From assembly GCF_023349185.1 (NCBI RefSeq), contig NZ_JAKIKY010000011.1:115043-179042 (forward strand): DNA of 64,000 nucleotides. Reading direction: 5' to 3'. This DNA comes from Shewanella aquimarina (GTDB lineage: Bacteria > Pseudomonadota > Gammaproteobacteria > Enterobacterales > Shewanellaceae). The position numbers were made by a program, and so were the translations under genes. The stretch's first letter is position 1, and each line of letters begins with the position of its first letter. Shown here in pieces: positions 16,277-26,022 of the stretch. Under the pieces are notes generated by a model that was not told where the DNA came from, did no database searches, and saw only the letters and a program-made list of their open reading frames with translations.

Positions 16277-19009
16277 TTAAAGCTCGTCTAGCAACTTCTT
16301 GGCTTCCTGCTGCTGACGCTCGTTGCCATCGAGCTCGACCTCTTTGAGCAGTGCCTTGGCGCTATCCATGTCATCGATCTCGATATAGGCGCGAGCCAGA
16401 TCCAGCTTGGCATTGACCGAATTCTCCTCGTCGTCGACATCCACCATGGCCGCATTGCCCATCAGGTTATCGAGTTCACCCATGTCGACATCCAGCTCCT
16501 TATATTTGTCGACATCCAGCTGCTCCTCATCGGCCTCGTTAAGTAGTCTGTCAATATCGATAAAGCCGTTATCTTGCTGGAAGGCGGTCAGGTCATGCTC
16601 AGGCACGGCTCTAGCGGCGCCCTTCTTCTCTGCCGCATCCAGGGCTGCCAGTGCCTGATCTACGGTCAGGTTATCATCATCGTCCAGCTGCAGATCGATA
16701 CCTTCGTCGTCATCTTCTTCTGCCGGCGTATCCTGTGCACTCGGCGCAGCGCTAGTCAATGCAGACTCCCACTCAAGCATATTATCGCTGCTGCGCTTAT
16801 TGCCCTTGAGATCACCGAAGAAACCCGACTCACCTTTCTCAGCCTTAGGTTCTGCCTCTTCGACCGATTCGAGGTCGGCCAGCAGTGCATCGAGATCCAC
16901 CTCGCCGTCATCCTCAGCCTTGGTTTCATCTTGGGCGCTTGGCTCATCCTCACCCAGATCAAATTCTAGCGGCTCATGGCCGATCGATGGCTTACTCGCT
17001 TCTAGCTCGGCTGCAGGGTCGAGTTCCGGCTCAAGTTCGGGCTCAAGTTCAGGCTCGATATCGACGGACGCTTCATCGCTCGCCGCAGTGTCTGGCGCTT
17101 GAGTTTCAGCGGCTTCTGGCTCGCTTGCTGGCGCAGCGGGTTCGAACTCGGCCAATAAGGCATCGAGATCCGCCTCATCGGCATCATCGTTTTCTTCCTC
17201 AAATTCGGCGGCGATCTGACGGGCTATCTCATCATCCTGCTCGCTATCGGCCGCCTGCGCCTCCTCGACTTCTGTCGCTTCGTTTTCTGAGGCTGCTGTT
17301 TCAGCATCAAAACCGGCTAGCAAGGCGTCGAGATCGGTATCATCGACCTCGGCTTCATCACCCGTAGCATCGATAGCCTCTTCAAGTTCCTGCGCTATCT
17401 CATCGGCCAGGGTTTCCTGCTGCGCATCCTCTGGGGAGACTTCAGGCTCGGCGGTTTCCTCAGCCTTAGCCGTCTCTTCCACGGCCGCTTCTTCTACTGC
17501 TTCTTCTGCTGGCAGGTTAAACTCGGCCAGCAGCGCATCTAAATCTTCCTCTTTAGTCTCTTCGCTTGGTGTCTCTTGCTCAAATTCGGCTAGCAGCTCA
17601 TCGAGATCTGTCTCGCTAGTGTCAGCCTCATCTTCAAGCGCTGCAGGCGCCTCGAACGAAGTTTCCTCGGCTAATGGCTCTTCGACTGCCTCGTCCTCAG
17701 CGGGTGCCGCGACCGGCGCGTCCAATTCGGCCAGCAGGCTATCCAGGTCATCTTCCGGTGCCGCCTTCGTCTCTTCCTCTTCCTGCTCGCCCATGGCCTC
17801 GGCCCAGAGATCATCGAGTGACTGCCCTTCATCATCGATCGGTGACATCACCTGCTCATCACCGGCATCGACCACCATCTCGGCGCCTTCTTGCGGCAAC
17901 TCCTCGCTAAGATCGGCCTCTGGCGTTAACTGGGTTTCGTCGACCTTCATCAAGGAATCCAGCGAGTCGGCCTCATCGTCATTGTCCAGGTGCACCGCCA
18001 TCATCTCTTCGCTATCTTCAGGCGCAGGTGCGACAGGCTTATCATCCATCTGCTGTGTCACAGGCGCGCTCTCCTCGCCCGCCTCACTCTTATTGTTGCG
18101 ACGCTTGATAAACAACCATACCAATACCAGCAGCAGTAGCGCTGGAATAGCCGCGAACAGACCGAGATAGAGCGGGCTGCTCATCATGGTGCGCCAGCTA
18201 TCATCAACCTCTTTAGGCTGGGCTGGCTGAGTGGCGGCCGCGAGCTGCTGACGTAACTGTTCCACCTCGCTGTTAAGTTGCGCCTTCTGCTCTTTCTGAA
18301 CCAGTAGTGCCTCTTCCAGCTCGGCGATACGGCTGCTTTGCTCATCTATCTTGGCCTGCAACATCTCGCTGTCGTTGTTGCCCAGATTCAGCTTATCTTG
18401 TGCCCTGGCGAGCTCATCGGTGAGCGACAGGTTCTTGGCCTGCTCGGCTTCGAGCTGCGCCGTTAATGCCTCAATCTGCTTTTGCTGTTCGCCGCTAGGC
18501 TTATCAGCCGGAGTCGTTTTGTCCTGAGTCATCTCAGGTTGACTCGCCTCTGGTTCACTCGTTTGCGGCGCTTGTGCCGTCGCTACCGGCTTAGGCTTAG
18601 CCGCGGTCTGTGGCTTCTGACGCCAGCCTCTATCGTTTTTTTCGGCCTGCTGTTTGGCCAGGCTCTTAGGAATAGCCAGCATCACCTCTTTAGATGGGAT
18701 CAGCAGGATCATCCCCTTCTCTAAGCTGTTGTAGTTGTCACTGGTAAACGCATGGGGGTTGGCTTCATAAATCGCCGCCATCACCTGATAGATGGTCACA
18801 CTCGCATCGGGACGGGTTTTCTGTGCAATACTCCAGAAGGTATCAGACGCCGTGGTTGGACCGTATTGGCGCAGTGTCTGGCGACTCTCACCATCTGGAC
18901 CGGTAATATTGAGGGGTTCTGCGGCAGATAAAAGACCCGAAGTCGACGAGAGAACAAGCAGTGCGCTGGCTAGCAAACCAGCAAGATGCGATGTGCGAAA
19001 GTTCATCAA
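16277..19009 (-). CDS. fimV: FimV/HubP-type polar landmark protein
   Basis: A 910-residue bitopic protein with a signal peptide (about 1-30) and a periplasmic LysM-like peptidoglycan-binding domain (about 48-110). A coiled coil follows at about 175-265 (QIEALTAQLEAEQAKNLSLT) and a membrane segment at about 279-299 (LYLGLFAAIPALLLLVLVWL). The cytoplasmic part is long and very acidic, with at least six copies of the motif DLD-x-LLA-x-F/L, then a C-terminal FimV TPR-like domain (KLDLARAYIEIDDMDSAKAL). HubP in Shewanella and Vibrio recruits polar partners such as ParA-type ATPases and chemotaxis and flagellar proteins. It sits between asd and truA as in relatives. Confidence 0.93.
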   Translation of the reverse strand: MMNFRTSHLAGLLASALLVLSSTSGLLSAAEPLNITGPDGESRQTLRQYGPTTASDTFWSIAQKTRPDASVTIYQVMAAIYEANPHAFTSDNYNSLEKGMILLIPSKEVMLAIPKSLAKQQAEKNDRGWRQKPQTAAKPKPVATAQAPQTSEPEASQPEMTQDKTTPADKPSGEQQKQIEALTAQLEAEQAKNLSLTDELARAQDKLNLGNNDSEMLQAKIDEQSSRIAELEEALLVQKEQKAQLNSEVEQLRQQLAAATQPAQPKEVDDSWRTMMSSPLYLGLFAAIPALLLLVLVWLFIKRRNNKSEAGEESAPVTQQMDDKPVAPAPEDSEEMMAVHLDNDDEADSLDSLMKVDETQLTPEADLSEELPQEGAEMVVDAGDEQVMSPIDDEGQSLDDLWAEAMGEQEEEETKAAPEDDLDSLLAELDAPVAAPAEDEAVEEPLAEETSFEAPAALEDEADTSETDLDELLAEFEQETPSEETKEEDLDALLAEFNLPAEEAVEEAAVEETAKAEETAEPEVSPEDAQQETLADEIAQELEEAIDATGDEAEVDDTDLDALLAGFDAETAASENEATEVEEAQAADSEQDDEIARQIAAEFEEENDDADEADLDALLAEFEPAAPASEPEAAETQAPDTAASDEASVDIEPELEPELEPELDPAAELEASKPSIGHEPLEFDLGEDEPSAQDETKAEDDGEVDLDALLADLESVEEAEPKAEKGESGFFGDLKGNKRSSDNMLEWESALTSAAPSAQDTPAEEDDDEGIDLQLDDDDNLTVDQALAALDAAEKKGAARAVPEHDLTAFQQDNGFIDIDRLLNEADEEQLDVDKYKELDVDMGELDNLMGNAAMVDVDDEENSVNAKLDLARAYIEIDDMDSAKALLKEVELDGNERQQQEAKKLLDEL

Positions 19010-19140
19010 TTCTTCCCTTTCAAGCGATGATGGACTGCCATTTGGCAGCGTGCTTTAGGCAATTGTATTTATTGAGATTACTATAAACCAGTTTTAGATG
19101 GCCTGCTACTGTTCACATTTCAAAAACAAGTGATCACACA

Positions 19141-19168
19141 AAAAAAGCCTGCAAACTGCAGGCTTTTT
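19141..19168 (-). terminator. terminator of asd
   Basis: GCCTGCA (19147-19153) and TGCAGGC (19157-19163) form a 7-bp stem flanked by A and T runs. On the minus strand it ends in at least six T residues, 40-60 bp after the asd stop at 19207. Confidence 0.85.
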
Positions 19169-19206
19169 CTCCACTTAGACGCTTATTGGCCCGTTAGGCC
19201 GAGCGT

Positions 19207-20223
19207 TCAGTAGTAGTCTCTGACCAAGACTTCGGCGATCTGTACGCTGTTAAGCGCTGCGCCTTTTCTAATGTTATCAGACACAACCCAGAGATTGATA
19301 CCGTTAGGATGCGAGATATCTTCACGCACACGGCCCACATAAACAGGATCGGTTCCCGCCGCCTCAGTCACCGCCGTTGGGTACTCTTCGTTAGACTCGA
19401 ACAGCTCAACGCCCGGCGCATCACGCAACACGGCCTTAACATCTTCTGCGCTCACCGGCTGCACGGTTTCGATATGCACAGCTTCGGAGTGACCATAGAA
19501 GACCGGCACACGCACCGCGGTAGGGTTAACCACTATCTGGTCGTCGCCGAAGATCTTCTGGGTTTCCCACACCATCTTCATCTCTTCTTTGGTGTAGCCG
19601 TTGTCCATAAACTTATCGATCTGTGGCAGCACGTTAAAGGCGATCTGCTTAGGATAGGCCTTAGGCTCTACCGGCAGCCCCTGCAATAACTTGGCACACT
19701 GATTGGCCAGCTCTTCGATAGCCTGTTTGCCCGAGCCTGATACAGACTGATAAGTGGCCACATTGATACGTGAGATCCCGAAGGCATCATAGACAGGCTT
19801 AAGCGCGACCAGCATCTGAATGGTCGAGCAGTTAGGGTTGGCTATGATGTTGCGGTTACGAAAATCGGCGATCGCCTGAGGGTTCACTTCCGGAACCACC
19901 AGCGGAATGTCGATGTCGTAACGGAAATGTGAGGTGTTATCGATCACCACACAGCCCTGCTCGGCTGCAATAGGTGCCCACTTGGCCGATACGTCACCGC
20001 CCGCCGAGAAGAAACCTATCTGCGCCTGAGACCAATCGAAGGTCTCCACGTCTAAAATTTCGACCTGTTTACCATGGAAAGTTACCGTGTCGCCCGCACT
20101 ACGACTACTGGCTAAAGGATACAAATTGGCAACGGGAAAGTTGCGCTCTTCGAGGATCTCAATCATTGTTTGACCCACGGCTCCCGATGCACCTAAAACG
20201 ACGACGTTAAATTCCTGCGACAT
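19207..20223 (-). CDS. asd: Aspartate-semialdehyde dehydrogenase
   Basis: A 338-residue NADP-dependent enzyme that makes aspartate semialdehyde for lysine, threonine, methionine and peptidoglycan synthesis. The nucleotide-binding start is VVVLGASGAVGQTM and the catalytic Cys lies in IANPNCSTIQM. It belongs to the shorter group related to E. coli Usg, but unlike Usg it keeps the catalytic Cys. The start is set at 20223, two bases after the pdxB stop, with AGGAG 13 bp upstream inside pdxB; a 14-residue upstream extension is possible but unsupported. It forms an operon with pdxB. Confidence 0.93.
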   Translation of the reverse strand: MSQEFNVVVLGASGAVGQTMIEILEERNFPVANLYPLASSRSAGDTVTFHGKQVEILDVETFDWSQAQIGFFSAGGDVSAKWAPIAAEQGCVVIDNTSHFRYDIDIPLVVPEVNPQAIADFRNRNIIANPNCSTIQMLVALKPVYDAFGISRINVATYQSVSGSGKQAIEELANQCAKLLQGLPVEPKAYPKQIAFNVLPQIDKFMDNGYTKEEMKMVWETQKIFGDDQIVVNPTAVRVPVFYGHSEAVHIETVQPVSAEDVKAVLRDAPGVELFESNEEYPTAVTEAAGTDPVYVGRVREDISHPNGINLWVVSDNIRKGAALNSVQIAEVLVRDYY

Positions 20224-20225
20224 AA

Positions 20226-21356
20226 TTACAGACCGACTCCTGAAAAACCTAATTCGAACAACCAATCTACATCAGAACCCGCGGCATTGGCTAGCATTAA
20301 CGCGCTAAATTCACGTCGATGCTTATGATTTTTTCTCATCAGGTCGAAGCCTTTGTTATTTTGGAATCGCTGGCGAAACAGTTCGTCGTCATCGCGCAGG
20401 TCATAGACCAGGCGAACCAGGCTAAGCAAGGCCCTCTCATCAGGCACTGACAGGGGCGACAACTGATGACTCCACAGCGGCGGTAACAGGCTGGAAAGCG
20501 ACTTATCGACCTCTCTTCCAAGCTGAGCCATCAAGGCCAGATACAACATGAAGGTGCCGCGAGCCTTGCCCTCAAGGCTATAGCCTGCGATGTGCGGGGT
20601 GGCTATCTCAACCAGTGGTACCAGCTCGGCCATCGGCTCGGGTTCCCCTTCCCATACATCCAGCACCAGCTTGAGATCCTCCCGCACCTGTTTCACCTGA
20701 ATGAGCGCGTGGTTATCTATCACCTCGCCGCGACAGCAGTTCAGCAGCCAGGTGCCTTCGGCGAGTGTGTTCAGGCGCGCCTGGTCAAACAGATAGTGAG
20801 TCGGATGCTCGCCATCTCGAGTCAGTGGCACATGCAAAGAGATCACATCGCAGCGCTCGATGAGTTCCTCTAGGGAGACAAACTCGCGCTCATCGCCACT
20901 GGCTTCGAGCAAGGGATCGTTGAGCAGTGTCTTCACTCCATAGGCTTGCAGACAATGTTGCAGCGCTGTGCCCGTGTTACCGGCACCGACTATGCCGACC
21001 GTCTTATTCTTAAGCGGCGAATGAAAACGTCTGGCGAGCTCCAGCATGGCATTGAAGGCGTACTCGCCTACGGCTACCGCGTTACAGCCCGGCGCATTGG
21101 TGCAGAAGATGCCTCGCCGCTTCAGATAATCCAGGTCCAGATGGTCCATGCCTATGGTGGCACTGCCCACGAAGGAGAGCCTGTCGCAGCCGTCCAGCAG
21201 ACTCTTATTCACCTTAGTGACTGAGCGCACCAGCAGGACATCGGCATCTTTCACCTGAGCCTGGATCAGGGTGCGGCCATCGACCATCACCACCTCGCCA
21301 AGATCGGCAAACAGGGCTTCGACATAGGGCATATTTTCATCGGCTACAATTTTCAT
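20226..21356 (-). CDS. pdxB: Erythronate-4-phosphate dehydrogenase
   Basis: A 376-residue D-isomer-specific 2-hydroxyacid dehydrogenase fold protein for the second step of pyridoxal 5'-phosphate synthesis by the DXP-dependent route. The NAD-binding [13 protein letters not shown] is near residue 124, and the start [15 protein letters not shown] is typical of Pdx[12 protein letters not shown] and the PdxB-specific C-terminal dimerisation domain are present. It is upstream of asd as in E. coli (pdxB-usg). Confidence 0.95.
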   Translation of the reverse strand: MKIVADENMPYVEALFADLGEVVMVDGRTLIQAQVKDADVLLVRSVTKVNKSLLDGCDRLSFVGSATIGMDHLDLDYLKRRGIFCTNAPGCNAVAVGEYAFNAMLELARRFHSPLKNKTVGIVGAGNTGTALQHCLQAYGVKTLLNDPLLEASGDEREFVSLEELIERCDVISLHVPLTRDGEHPTHYLFDQARLNTLAEGTWLLNCCRGEVIDNHALIQVKQVREDLKLVLDVWEGEPEPMAELVPLVEIATPHIAGYSLEGKARGTFMLYLALMAQLGREVDKSLSSLLPPLWSHQLSPLSVPDERALLSLVRLVYDLRDDDELFRQRFQNNKGFDLMRKNHKHRREFSALMLANAAGSDVDWLFELGFSGVGL

Positions 21357-21455
21357 CGACTTCTCTTCACAGTTACTTGGGGCTACTTTATCGTATTATT
21401 TCGCAGTACTATTTTGCCGCACTATTTTTTTGCAGTAAATTTCGGGCACAAAAAA

Positions 21456-21471
21456 GGAGCCCTAAGGCTCC
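21456..21471 (-). terminator. terminator of ndk
   Basis: GGAGCC (21456-21461), loop CTAA, GGCTCC (21466-21471), extended by A/T pairs. On the minus strand the stem runs into TTTTTTGTGCCC. It lies about 30 bp after the ndk stop. Confidence 0.85.
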
Positions 21472-21499
21472 TTTTCGAGAGTTTTGCATCAGACTCGGA

Positions 21500-21931
21500 T
21501 TAACGAGTACGTGGGCAAAGTTCTTCAGCGCTGAAGAAGTAAGCGATTTCACGCTCTGCAGAAGTCAGTGCGTCAGAACCGTGAACGGCGTTTTCGTCGA
21601 TGCTGTCAGCGTAGTCAGCACGCAGAGTGCCACGAGCCGCTTCTGCTGGGTTAGTTGCACCCATGATCTCACGGTTAGCCAGAACAGCGTTTTCGCCTTC
21701 CAGTACTTGAACCATGATAGGACCAGAAGTCATGAACTCAACCAGCGCACCGAAGAAAGGACGCTCGCTGTGCTCGGCGTAGAAGCCTTCAGCTTGTTCT
21801 TTGCTTAGGTGAACCATTTTAGAAGCGATGATTTTCAGGCCAGCGGTTTCAAAACGGTTGTAGATAGCACCGATGTGGTTTTTAGCAACGGCATCAGGCT
21901 TGATGATAGAAAAAGTACGTTCGATAGCCAT
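21500..21931 (-). CDS. ndk: Nucleoside diphosphate kinase
   Basis: A 143-residue enzyme, full family length, that transfers the gamma phosphate from ATP to other nucleoside diphosphates through a phospho-histidine. The active-site signature [20 protein letters not shown] is at about 115-134 with the catalytic His at 118. N-terminal [14 protein letters not shown] is standard. It is a single gene with its own terminator; a position near iscX and the isc operon is common in gammaproteobacteria. Confidence 0.97.
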   Translation of the reverse strand: MAIERTFSIIKPDAVAKNHIGAIYNRFETAGLKIIASKMVHLSKEQAEGFYAEHSERPFFGALVEFMTSGPIMVQVLEGENAVLANREIMGATNPAEAARGTLRADYADSIDENAVHGSDALTSAEREIAYFFSAEELCPRTR

Positions 21932-22133
21932 GTCTAGCTTCCTTCATTAAACAGGTTTTTAAAAATTCGCGCGGATTATACGAAATTAAAACCGAAAAAC
22001 CTACCTTTATAACGAGATGAATGAGACATTCATCAAACCGTCATCTAGGCTGGGCGCGATCCTGCTTGCAAAGTAGCAAACACAAACCTGAACCTCTTTG
22101 GGTCAAGGCGATACTAAGAAGCTCGACGCAACA

Positions 22134-22325
22134 TCAATACTCGTTGATCCAACAGGCCTGAATCGCCTCCAGGATCCGCTCATTGCAATGATTGGGGTCG
22201 TCGTCAAACTCATCGAGTGCCAACACCCACTCCCGCAGATCGGTAAAGCGGATCTTGGCGGGATCCACATCGGGATGGGCCTCAAGCAGACTGAGTGCGA
22301 CATCGAGAGAATCTATCCATTTCAT
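22134..22325 (-). CDS. iscX: Fe-S cluster assembly accessory protein IscX
   Basis: A 63-residue acidic protein, MKWIDSLDVALSLLEAHPDV onward, ending RILEAIQACWINEY. It matches IscX/YfhJ throughout, including the Asp/Glu patch FDDDPNHC thought to bind iron and IscS. IscX modulates cysteine desulfurase activity. Unlike the E. coli arrangement, a strong terminator (22391-22415) separates it from fdx, so it may be transcribed partly on its own. Confidence 0.95.
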   Translation of the reverse strand: MKWIDSLDVALSLLEAHPDVDPAKIRFTDLREWVLALDEFDDDPNHCNERILEAIQACWINEY

Positions 22326-22390
22326 TGTCTTACCTCTATCGCTGAAAACTCTCCCTTAAGTTTAGTCCCTCGGCGAATGGCGGGATCAAA

Positions 22391-22415
22391 AAAGCCGGTC
22401 TGATGAACCGGCTTT
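22391..22415 (-). terminator. terminator between fdx and iscX
   Basis: AAAGCCGGT (22391-22399) and ACCGGCTTT (22407-22415) give a perfect 9-bp stem followed by a T run on the minus strand. It lies about 30 bp after the fdx stop and before the iscX start. Confidence 0.85.
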
Positions 22416-22445
22416 CTTTCGTGTGCAGCGCACTGTTAGTCAGGC

Positions 22446-22781
22446 TTAACCTTCACTCACCATGTTGATGGTGTATTTAGGGATCTCGACCACGAGATCG
22501 CTGTCAGGCACCTTAGACTGGCACGACAGGCGGCTTTCAGGCTCCAGGCCCCAGGCCTTATCCAGCATATCATCTTCGAGCTCATCGCTCTCTTCCAGCT
22601 CATCGAAGCCTTCACGGATGATCACATGACAAGTGGTACAGGCACAGGATTTCTCACAGGCATGTTCGATGCTGATGCCATTACGCAGCGCCACGTCCAG
22701 CACAGTCTCGCCCACCTGGGCCTCGACTACTGCGCCGTCCGGACATAACTCTTCATTGGGTAAAAAAACTATTTGAGGCAT
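22446..22781 (-). CDS. fdx: ISC system [2Fe-2S] ferredoxin
   Basis: A 111-residue adrenodoxin-type ferredoxin that supplies electrons for cluster assembly. The cluster-binding cysteines are in HACEKSCACTTCHVIIREG plus a fourth in SRLSCQSKV. It is the last gene of the iscRSUA-hscBA-fdx transcript, 8 bp after hscA. Confidence 0.96.
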   Translation of the reverse strand: MPQIVFLPNEELCPDGAVVEAQVGETVLDVALRNGISIEHACEKSCACTTCHVIIREGFDELEESDELEDDMLDKAWGLEPESRLSCQSKVPDSDLVVEIPKYTINMVSEG

Positions 22782-22789
22782 ATTGTTAC

Positions 22790-24652
22790 CTATATATTGT
22801 CAACCGACTGGCCCTTGAGCGCCAATCGAATGGAATTATCCATACGTTTCGCGGCAAAGCTTTGGCTGGCATCGTCCAGCGCAGCAATTGCCTTTTCGAT
22901 GGCGTCCGTATCGGCTTGGCTCGCCACCTGTGCCAGATTAGCCATTCCCGCCTGAATCGTCGCCGCTTCTGCTTCGTCGAGCAGGTTGCCATCTTTAGCC
23001 AGTGCCGCCGACAGGGATTCTAGTACCCTGGCCGCCTCCACTTGCTGCTCGGCCAACATGCGACGTTCGATATCCTCTTTGGCATGGGCCATCGAATCTT
23101 TGAGCATGGTGCCGATCTCTTCGTCGGTCAGACCGAAGGAAGGTTTAACCTGAATGCTGGCCTGCACGCCAGATGATTTCTCCATGGCGGTCACGCTAAG
23201 CAAACCATCGGCATCGACCTGGAAGGTGACACGAATATGGGCCGCGCCGGCCGCCATAGGCGGAATGCCTTTGAGGGTAAAACGGGCTAGCGAGCGACAA
23301 TCGGCCACCAGCTCACGCTCGCCCTGCACCACATGAAATGCCATGGCAGTTTGGCCATCCTTAAAGGTGGTAAACTCCTGGGCGCGGGCAACCGGAATCG
23401 TGGTGTTACGAGACACCACCTTCTCAACCAGGCCACCCATGGTTTCGATACCCAGCGACAGCGGGATCACATCCAGCAGCAGTAGATCAGACTCTGGCTT
23501 GTTACCCACCAAGATGTCGGCCTGAATCGCGGCGCCGATGGCCACCACACGGTCAGGGTCAATTGAAGTCAGCGGCGCCTTACCGAAGAAACCTTCGACG
23601 CGCTCACGCACCAGAGGCACGCGGGTCGAGCCGCCAACCATCACGGTTTCCAGCACTTCATCGGCAGCGATACCGGCATCGCGTAGCGCGCGGCGACAGC
23701 TGGCGATGGTCTTCTTCACCAAGGGCTCGATCAGGGCATCGAACTGCACCTTATCGACCACTTGCTCAAATACTTCTCCCGCCGCCAGTGTCAGGCTCGC
23801 GGTAACACTTGCCTGCTCGGTCAACGCCTCTTTCACCCGGCGACTCTCGATGAGCAGTGCGCGGCGTTCGCTGGCGCTGAGGCTGGCCAGTTGCCAGCTC
23901 TGCTGCAGATGATCCGCCAAGGCATGGTCGAAATCGTCGCCGCCAAGGGCTGAATCACCGCCGGTAGCCAGTACCTCGAACACCCCTTTGTTAAGACGCA
24001 GAATCGAGATATCGAAGGTGCCGCCGCCCAAGTCATAGATGGCGATCACCCCTTCCTGCCCCGAGTCTAGGCCATAGGCGATGGCTGCCGCCGTCGGCTC
24101 GTTGAGCAGACGCAGCACCTTGACCCCAAGCAGGCTGGCCGCCTCTTTGGTGCCCTGACGCTGAGCGTCATCGAAGTAGGCCGGCACTGTGATCACTACA
24201 CCTTCTAAGGCCCCCCCTAGGGTCTTCTCGGCGCGATCCACTAAGGGTCTTAGGATATCGGCAGAGATCTGAATAGGGTTGAACTGACCGGCCTGGGTAT
24301 TAAAGAGCGGCAAGCCGTTTTCGCTGGCAGAGAAATTATAGGGTAGCGAGGCATCCTTGGCCTGGATATCACTCAGGCTGCGCCCCATGAAACGCTTCAC
24401 CGAGACCACGGTATTGAGTGGGTCTTGGGCGGAGAAACGCTCGGCATCCACGCCGACCTGCACCCCATCTTCGCTGTAGCGCACCACGGAAGCCAGGGCG
24501 TGACGGCCTGATTCATCGGCCAGGGTATCGGCAACACCACTGCGCACGGCAGCCACTAGGGAGTTGGTAGTACCTAAGTCAATGCCCACCGCCAGCCTGT
24601 GCTGGTGCGGCGCGGCGCTCTGTCCGGGTTCAGCGATCTGCAAAAGTGCCAT
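22790..24652 (-). CDS. hscA: Fe-S cluster chaperone HscA (Hsp70 family)
   Basis: A 620-residue Hsp70 specialised for transferring clusters from IscU. The ATPase domain signatures are [13 protein letters not shown] near residue 22, [14 protein letters not shown] near 203, and [14 protein letters not shown] near 340; the substrate-binding domain follows. It acts with HscB. A hairpin with a T-run lies directly upstream, in the gap after hscB, and may tune the amount of hscA message. Confidence 0.97.
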   Translation of the reverse strand: MALLQIAEPGQSAAPHQHRLAVGIDLGTTNSLVAAVRSGVADTLADESGRHALASVVRYSEDGVQVGVDAERFSAQDPLNTVVSVKRFMGRSLSDIQAKDASLPYNFSASENGLPLFNTQAGQFNPIQISADILRPLVDRAEKTLGGALEGVVITVPAYFDDAQRQGTKEAASLLGVKVLRLLNEPTAAAIAYGLDSGQEGVIAIYDLGGGTFDISILRLNKGVFEVLATGGDSALGGDDFDHALADHLQQSWQLASLSASERRALLIESRRVKEALTEQASVTASLTLAAGEVFEQVVDKVQFDALIEPLVKKTIASCRRALRDAGIAADEVLETVMVGGSTRVPLVRERVEGFFGKAPLTSIDPDRVVAIGAAIQADILVGNKPESDLLLLDVIPLSLGIETMGGLVEKVVSRNTTIPVARAQEFTTFKDGQTAMAFHVVQGERELVADCRSLARFTLKGIPPMAAGAAHIRVTFQVDADGLLSVTAMEKSSGVQASIQVKPSFGLTDEEIGTMLKDSMAHAKEDIERRMLAEQQVEAARVLESLSAALAKDGNLLDEAEAATIQAGMANLAQVASQADTDAIEKAIAALDDASQSFAAKRMDNSIRLALKGQSVDNI

Positions 24653-24664
24653 ATCTTTCCAACT

Positions 24665-24707
24665 TAAAAAAATAAAGGCTCAGTCGACCGCAATCGACGA
24701 CAGAGCC
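24665..24707 (-). terminator. possible attenuator between hscB and hscA
   Basis: GGCTC (24677-24681) pairs with GAGCC (24703-24707), with a second short pairing inside across a 2-by-2 internal loop. On the minus strand the stem is followed by a T-rich run (complement of 24665-24676) that ends 12 bp before the hscA ATG. The shape is that of an intrinsic terminator within an operon. The strength is uncertain because the stem is interrupted. Confidence 0.45.
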
Positions 24708-24725
24708 ATAAAAAAACGTTCGGGC

Positions 24726-25247
24726 TTAAAAGAGAGCGTCTTCGGTTCGCTCGAGTTCCGCCTGCAGCTTCTCCATAAACTTGAGTTTACGCACCAGGTC
24801 GGCGGCCTGCTCCAAGACTGAAGCCTCTTCACTGCCTATCTTTTGCGCCAGCTGCGAAGTGATCTCACCGCGATACTCGCCAAAGGATTGATGCAGGTGC
24901 TCGATAGCCTCGTCGGGATCATCGCAATCGCTGATCTCCTCCAGCGCCTCACGCCACTCCATCTGCTGCATTAAAAACATTGTGTCTTTAACCGTGGTGG
25001 ATTCGTGGCTGAGGTCGATTCCCTTGAGGCTGAGCATGTGCTCGGCGCGCGAGATGGGATGTTTCAGGGTGTTATAGCCATCGTTAACCTGGGCGGTATG
25101 CTGCACGGCCAGACGCTTGTCCTGCTCGCTGGCATTGGCAAACTTATCAGGGTGCACCGCACGCTGCAGCTCGCGATACCGCTCTGAAAGTAAAGCGGTA
25201 TCTAGCTCAAACGATGGCGATAAACTAAACAACTCAAAATAGTTCAT
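24726..25247 (-). CDS. hscB: Co-chaperone HscB (J-domain protein)
   Basis: A 173-residue J-protein that delivers IscU to HscA and stimulates its ATPase. The N-terminal J domain starts [16 protein letters not shown] and has the HPDK motif in [13 protein letters not shown] (about 31-44). The C-terminal three-helix IscU-binding domain contains [15 protein letters not shown]. Start 25247 is chosen because family members begin MNYFELF; an upstream in-frame extension would overlap iscA. Confidence 0.95.
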   Translation of the reverse strand: MNYFELFSLSPSFELDTALLSERYRELQRAVHPDKFANASEQDKRLAVQHTAQVNDGYNTLKHPISRAEHMLSLKGIDLSHESTTVKDTMFLMQQMEWREALEEISDCDDPDEAIEHLHQSFGEYRGEITSQLAQKIGSEEASVLEQAADLVRKLKFMEKLQAELERTEDALF

Positions 25248-25264
25248 GTATCTCGATTCGCTCG

Positions 25265-25588
25265 CTAAACGGTGAAGCTCTCGCCGCAGCCACACTCCCC
25301 TTTCGCATTGGGGTTGTTGAACTGGAAGCCCTCGTTGAGTCCCTCTTTGACGAAATCTAACTCGATCCCTTGCAGGTAGATGAAACTCTTGGCATCGATG
25401 ATGATTTTCACCCCTTCGATCTCATAAACTTCATCGTCGTCATTGAGTTCGTCGACGAACTCCAGCACGTATGCCATGCCGGAGCAGCCGGACGTCTTCA
25501 GTCCCAAACGTAATCCGATACCTTTACCGCGATTAGCCAAGAAACTTCTTACTCGCTCGGCCGCCGCCGGTGTCATCGTTATTGCCAT
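25265..25588 (-). CDS. iscA: Iron-sulfur cluster assembly protein IscA
   Basis: A 107-residue A-type carrier protein. The three conserved cysteines are Cys35 ([15 protein letters not shown]) and the C-terminal pair in GECGCGESF. It transfers clusters to apoproteins, mainly 4Fe-4S. It follows iscU closely on the same strand. Confidence 0.97.
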   Translation of the reverse strand: MAITMTPAAAERVRSFLANRGKGIGLRLGLKTSGCSGMAYVLEFVDELNDDDEVYEIEGVKIIIDAKSFIYLQGIELDFVKEGLNEGFQFNNPNAKGECGCGESFTV

Positions 25589-25602
25589 TATTACTCCGAC
25601 TA

Positions 25603-25986
25603 TTACTTTTCGTGCTTAGCCTTGTATTCGTCTAACGCTGCCTTGATGGCGTCTTCAGCCAAGATTGAGCAGTGGATTTTTACAGGCGGTAAGGCAAGCT
25701 CTTCAGCAATATCCGTATTCTTAATCGCTTGTGCTTCTTCAATCGTCTTGCCCTTCACCCATTCGGTGACCAGCGAGCTAGACGCGATAGCGCTACCACA
25801 GCCGTAAGTCTTAAACTTGGCGTCTTCGATGATGCCTTGCTCGTCGATCTTCAGCTGAAGCTTCATGACGTCACCACAGGCAGGCGCGCCTACCATGCCG
25901 GTCACGACTGAAGGGTCGTTCTTGTCGAATGAACCTACGTTACGCGGGTTTTCATAATGATCTATTACTTTTTCACTGTAAGCCAT
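25603..25986 (-). CDS. iscU: Fe-S cluster scaffold IscU
   Basis: A 127-residue scaffold on which clusters are built. The three cluster-ligand cysteines lie in [23 protein letters not shown] and [12 protein letters not shown]. The HscA recognition motif LPPVK precedes the last cysteine. It is adjacent to iscS, its sulfur donor partner. Confidence 0.98.
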   Translation of the reverse strand: MAYSEKVIDHYENPRNVGSFDKNDPSVVTGMVGAPACGDVMKLQLKIDEQGIIEDAKFKTYGCGSAIASSSLVTEWVKGKTIEEAQAIKNTDIAEELALPPVKIHCSILAEDAIKAALDEYKAKHEK

Positions 25987-26022
25987 GATTCTGCTCCAAT
26001 CTCTATTCGTTTATCGGCCGGA

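Noticed and set aside
17619..18170. long open frame on the plus strand opposite the fimV/hubP gene, encoding Ser-rich protein
   Set aside because: It is the antisense shadow of the Asp/Glu/Ala-rich repeat codons of the acidic tail; low complexity and no ribosome site.
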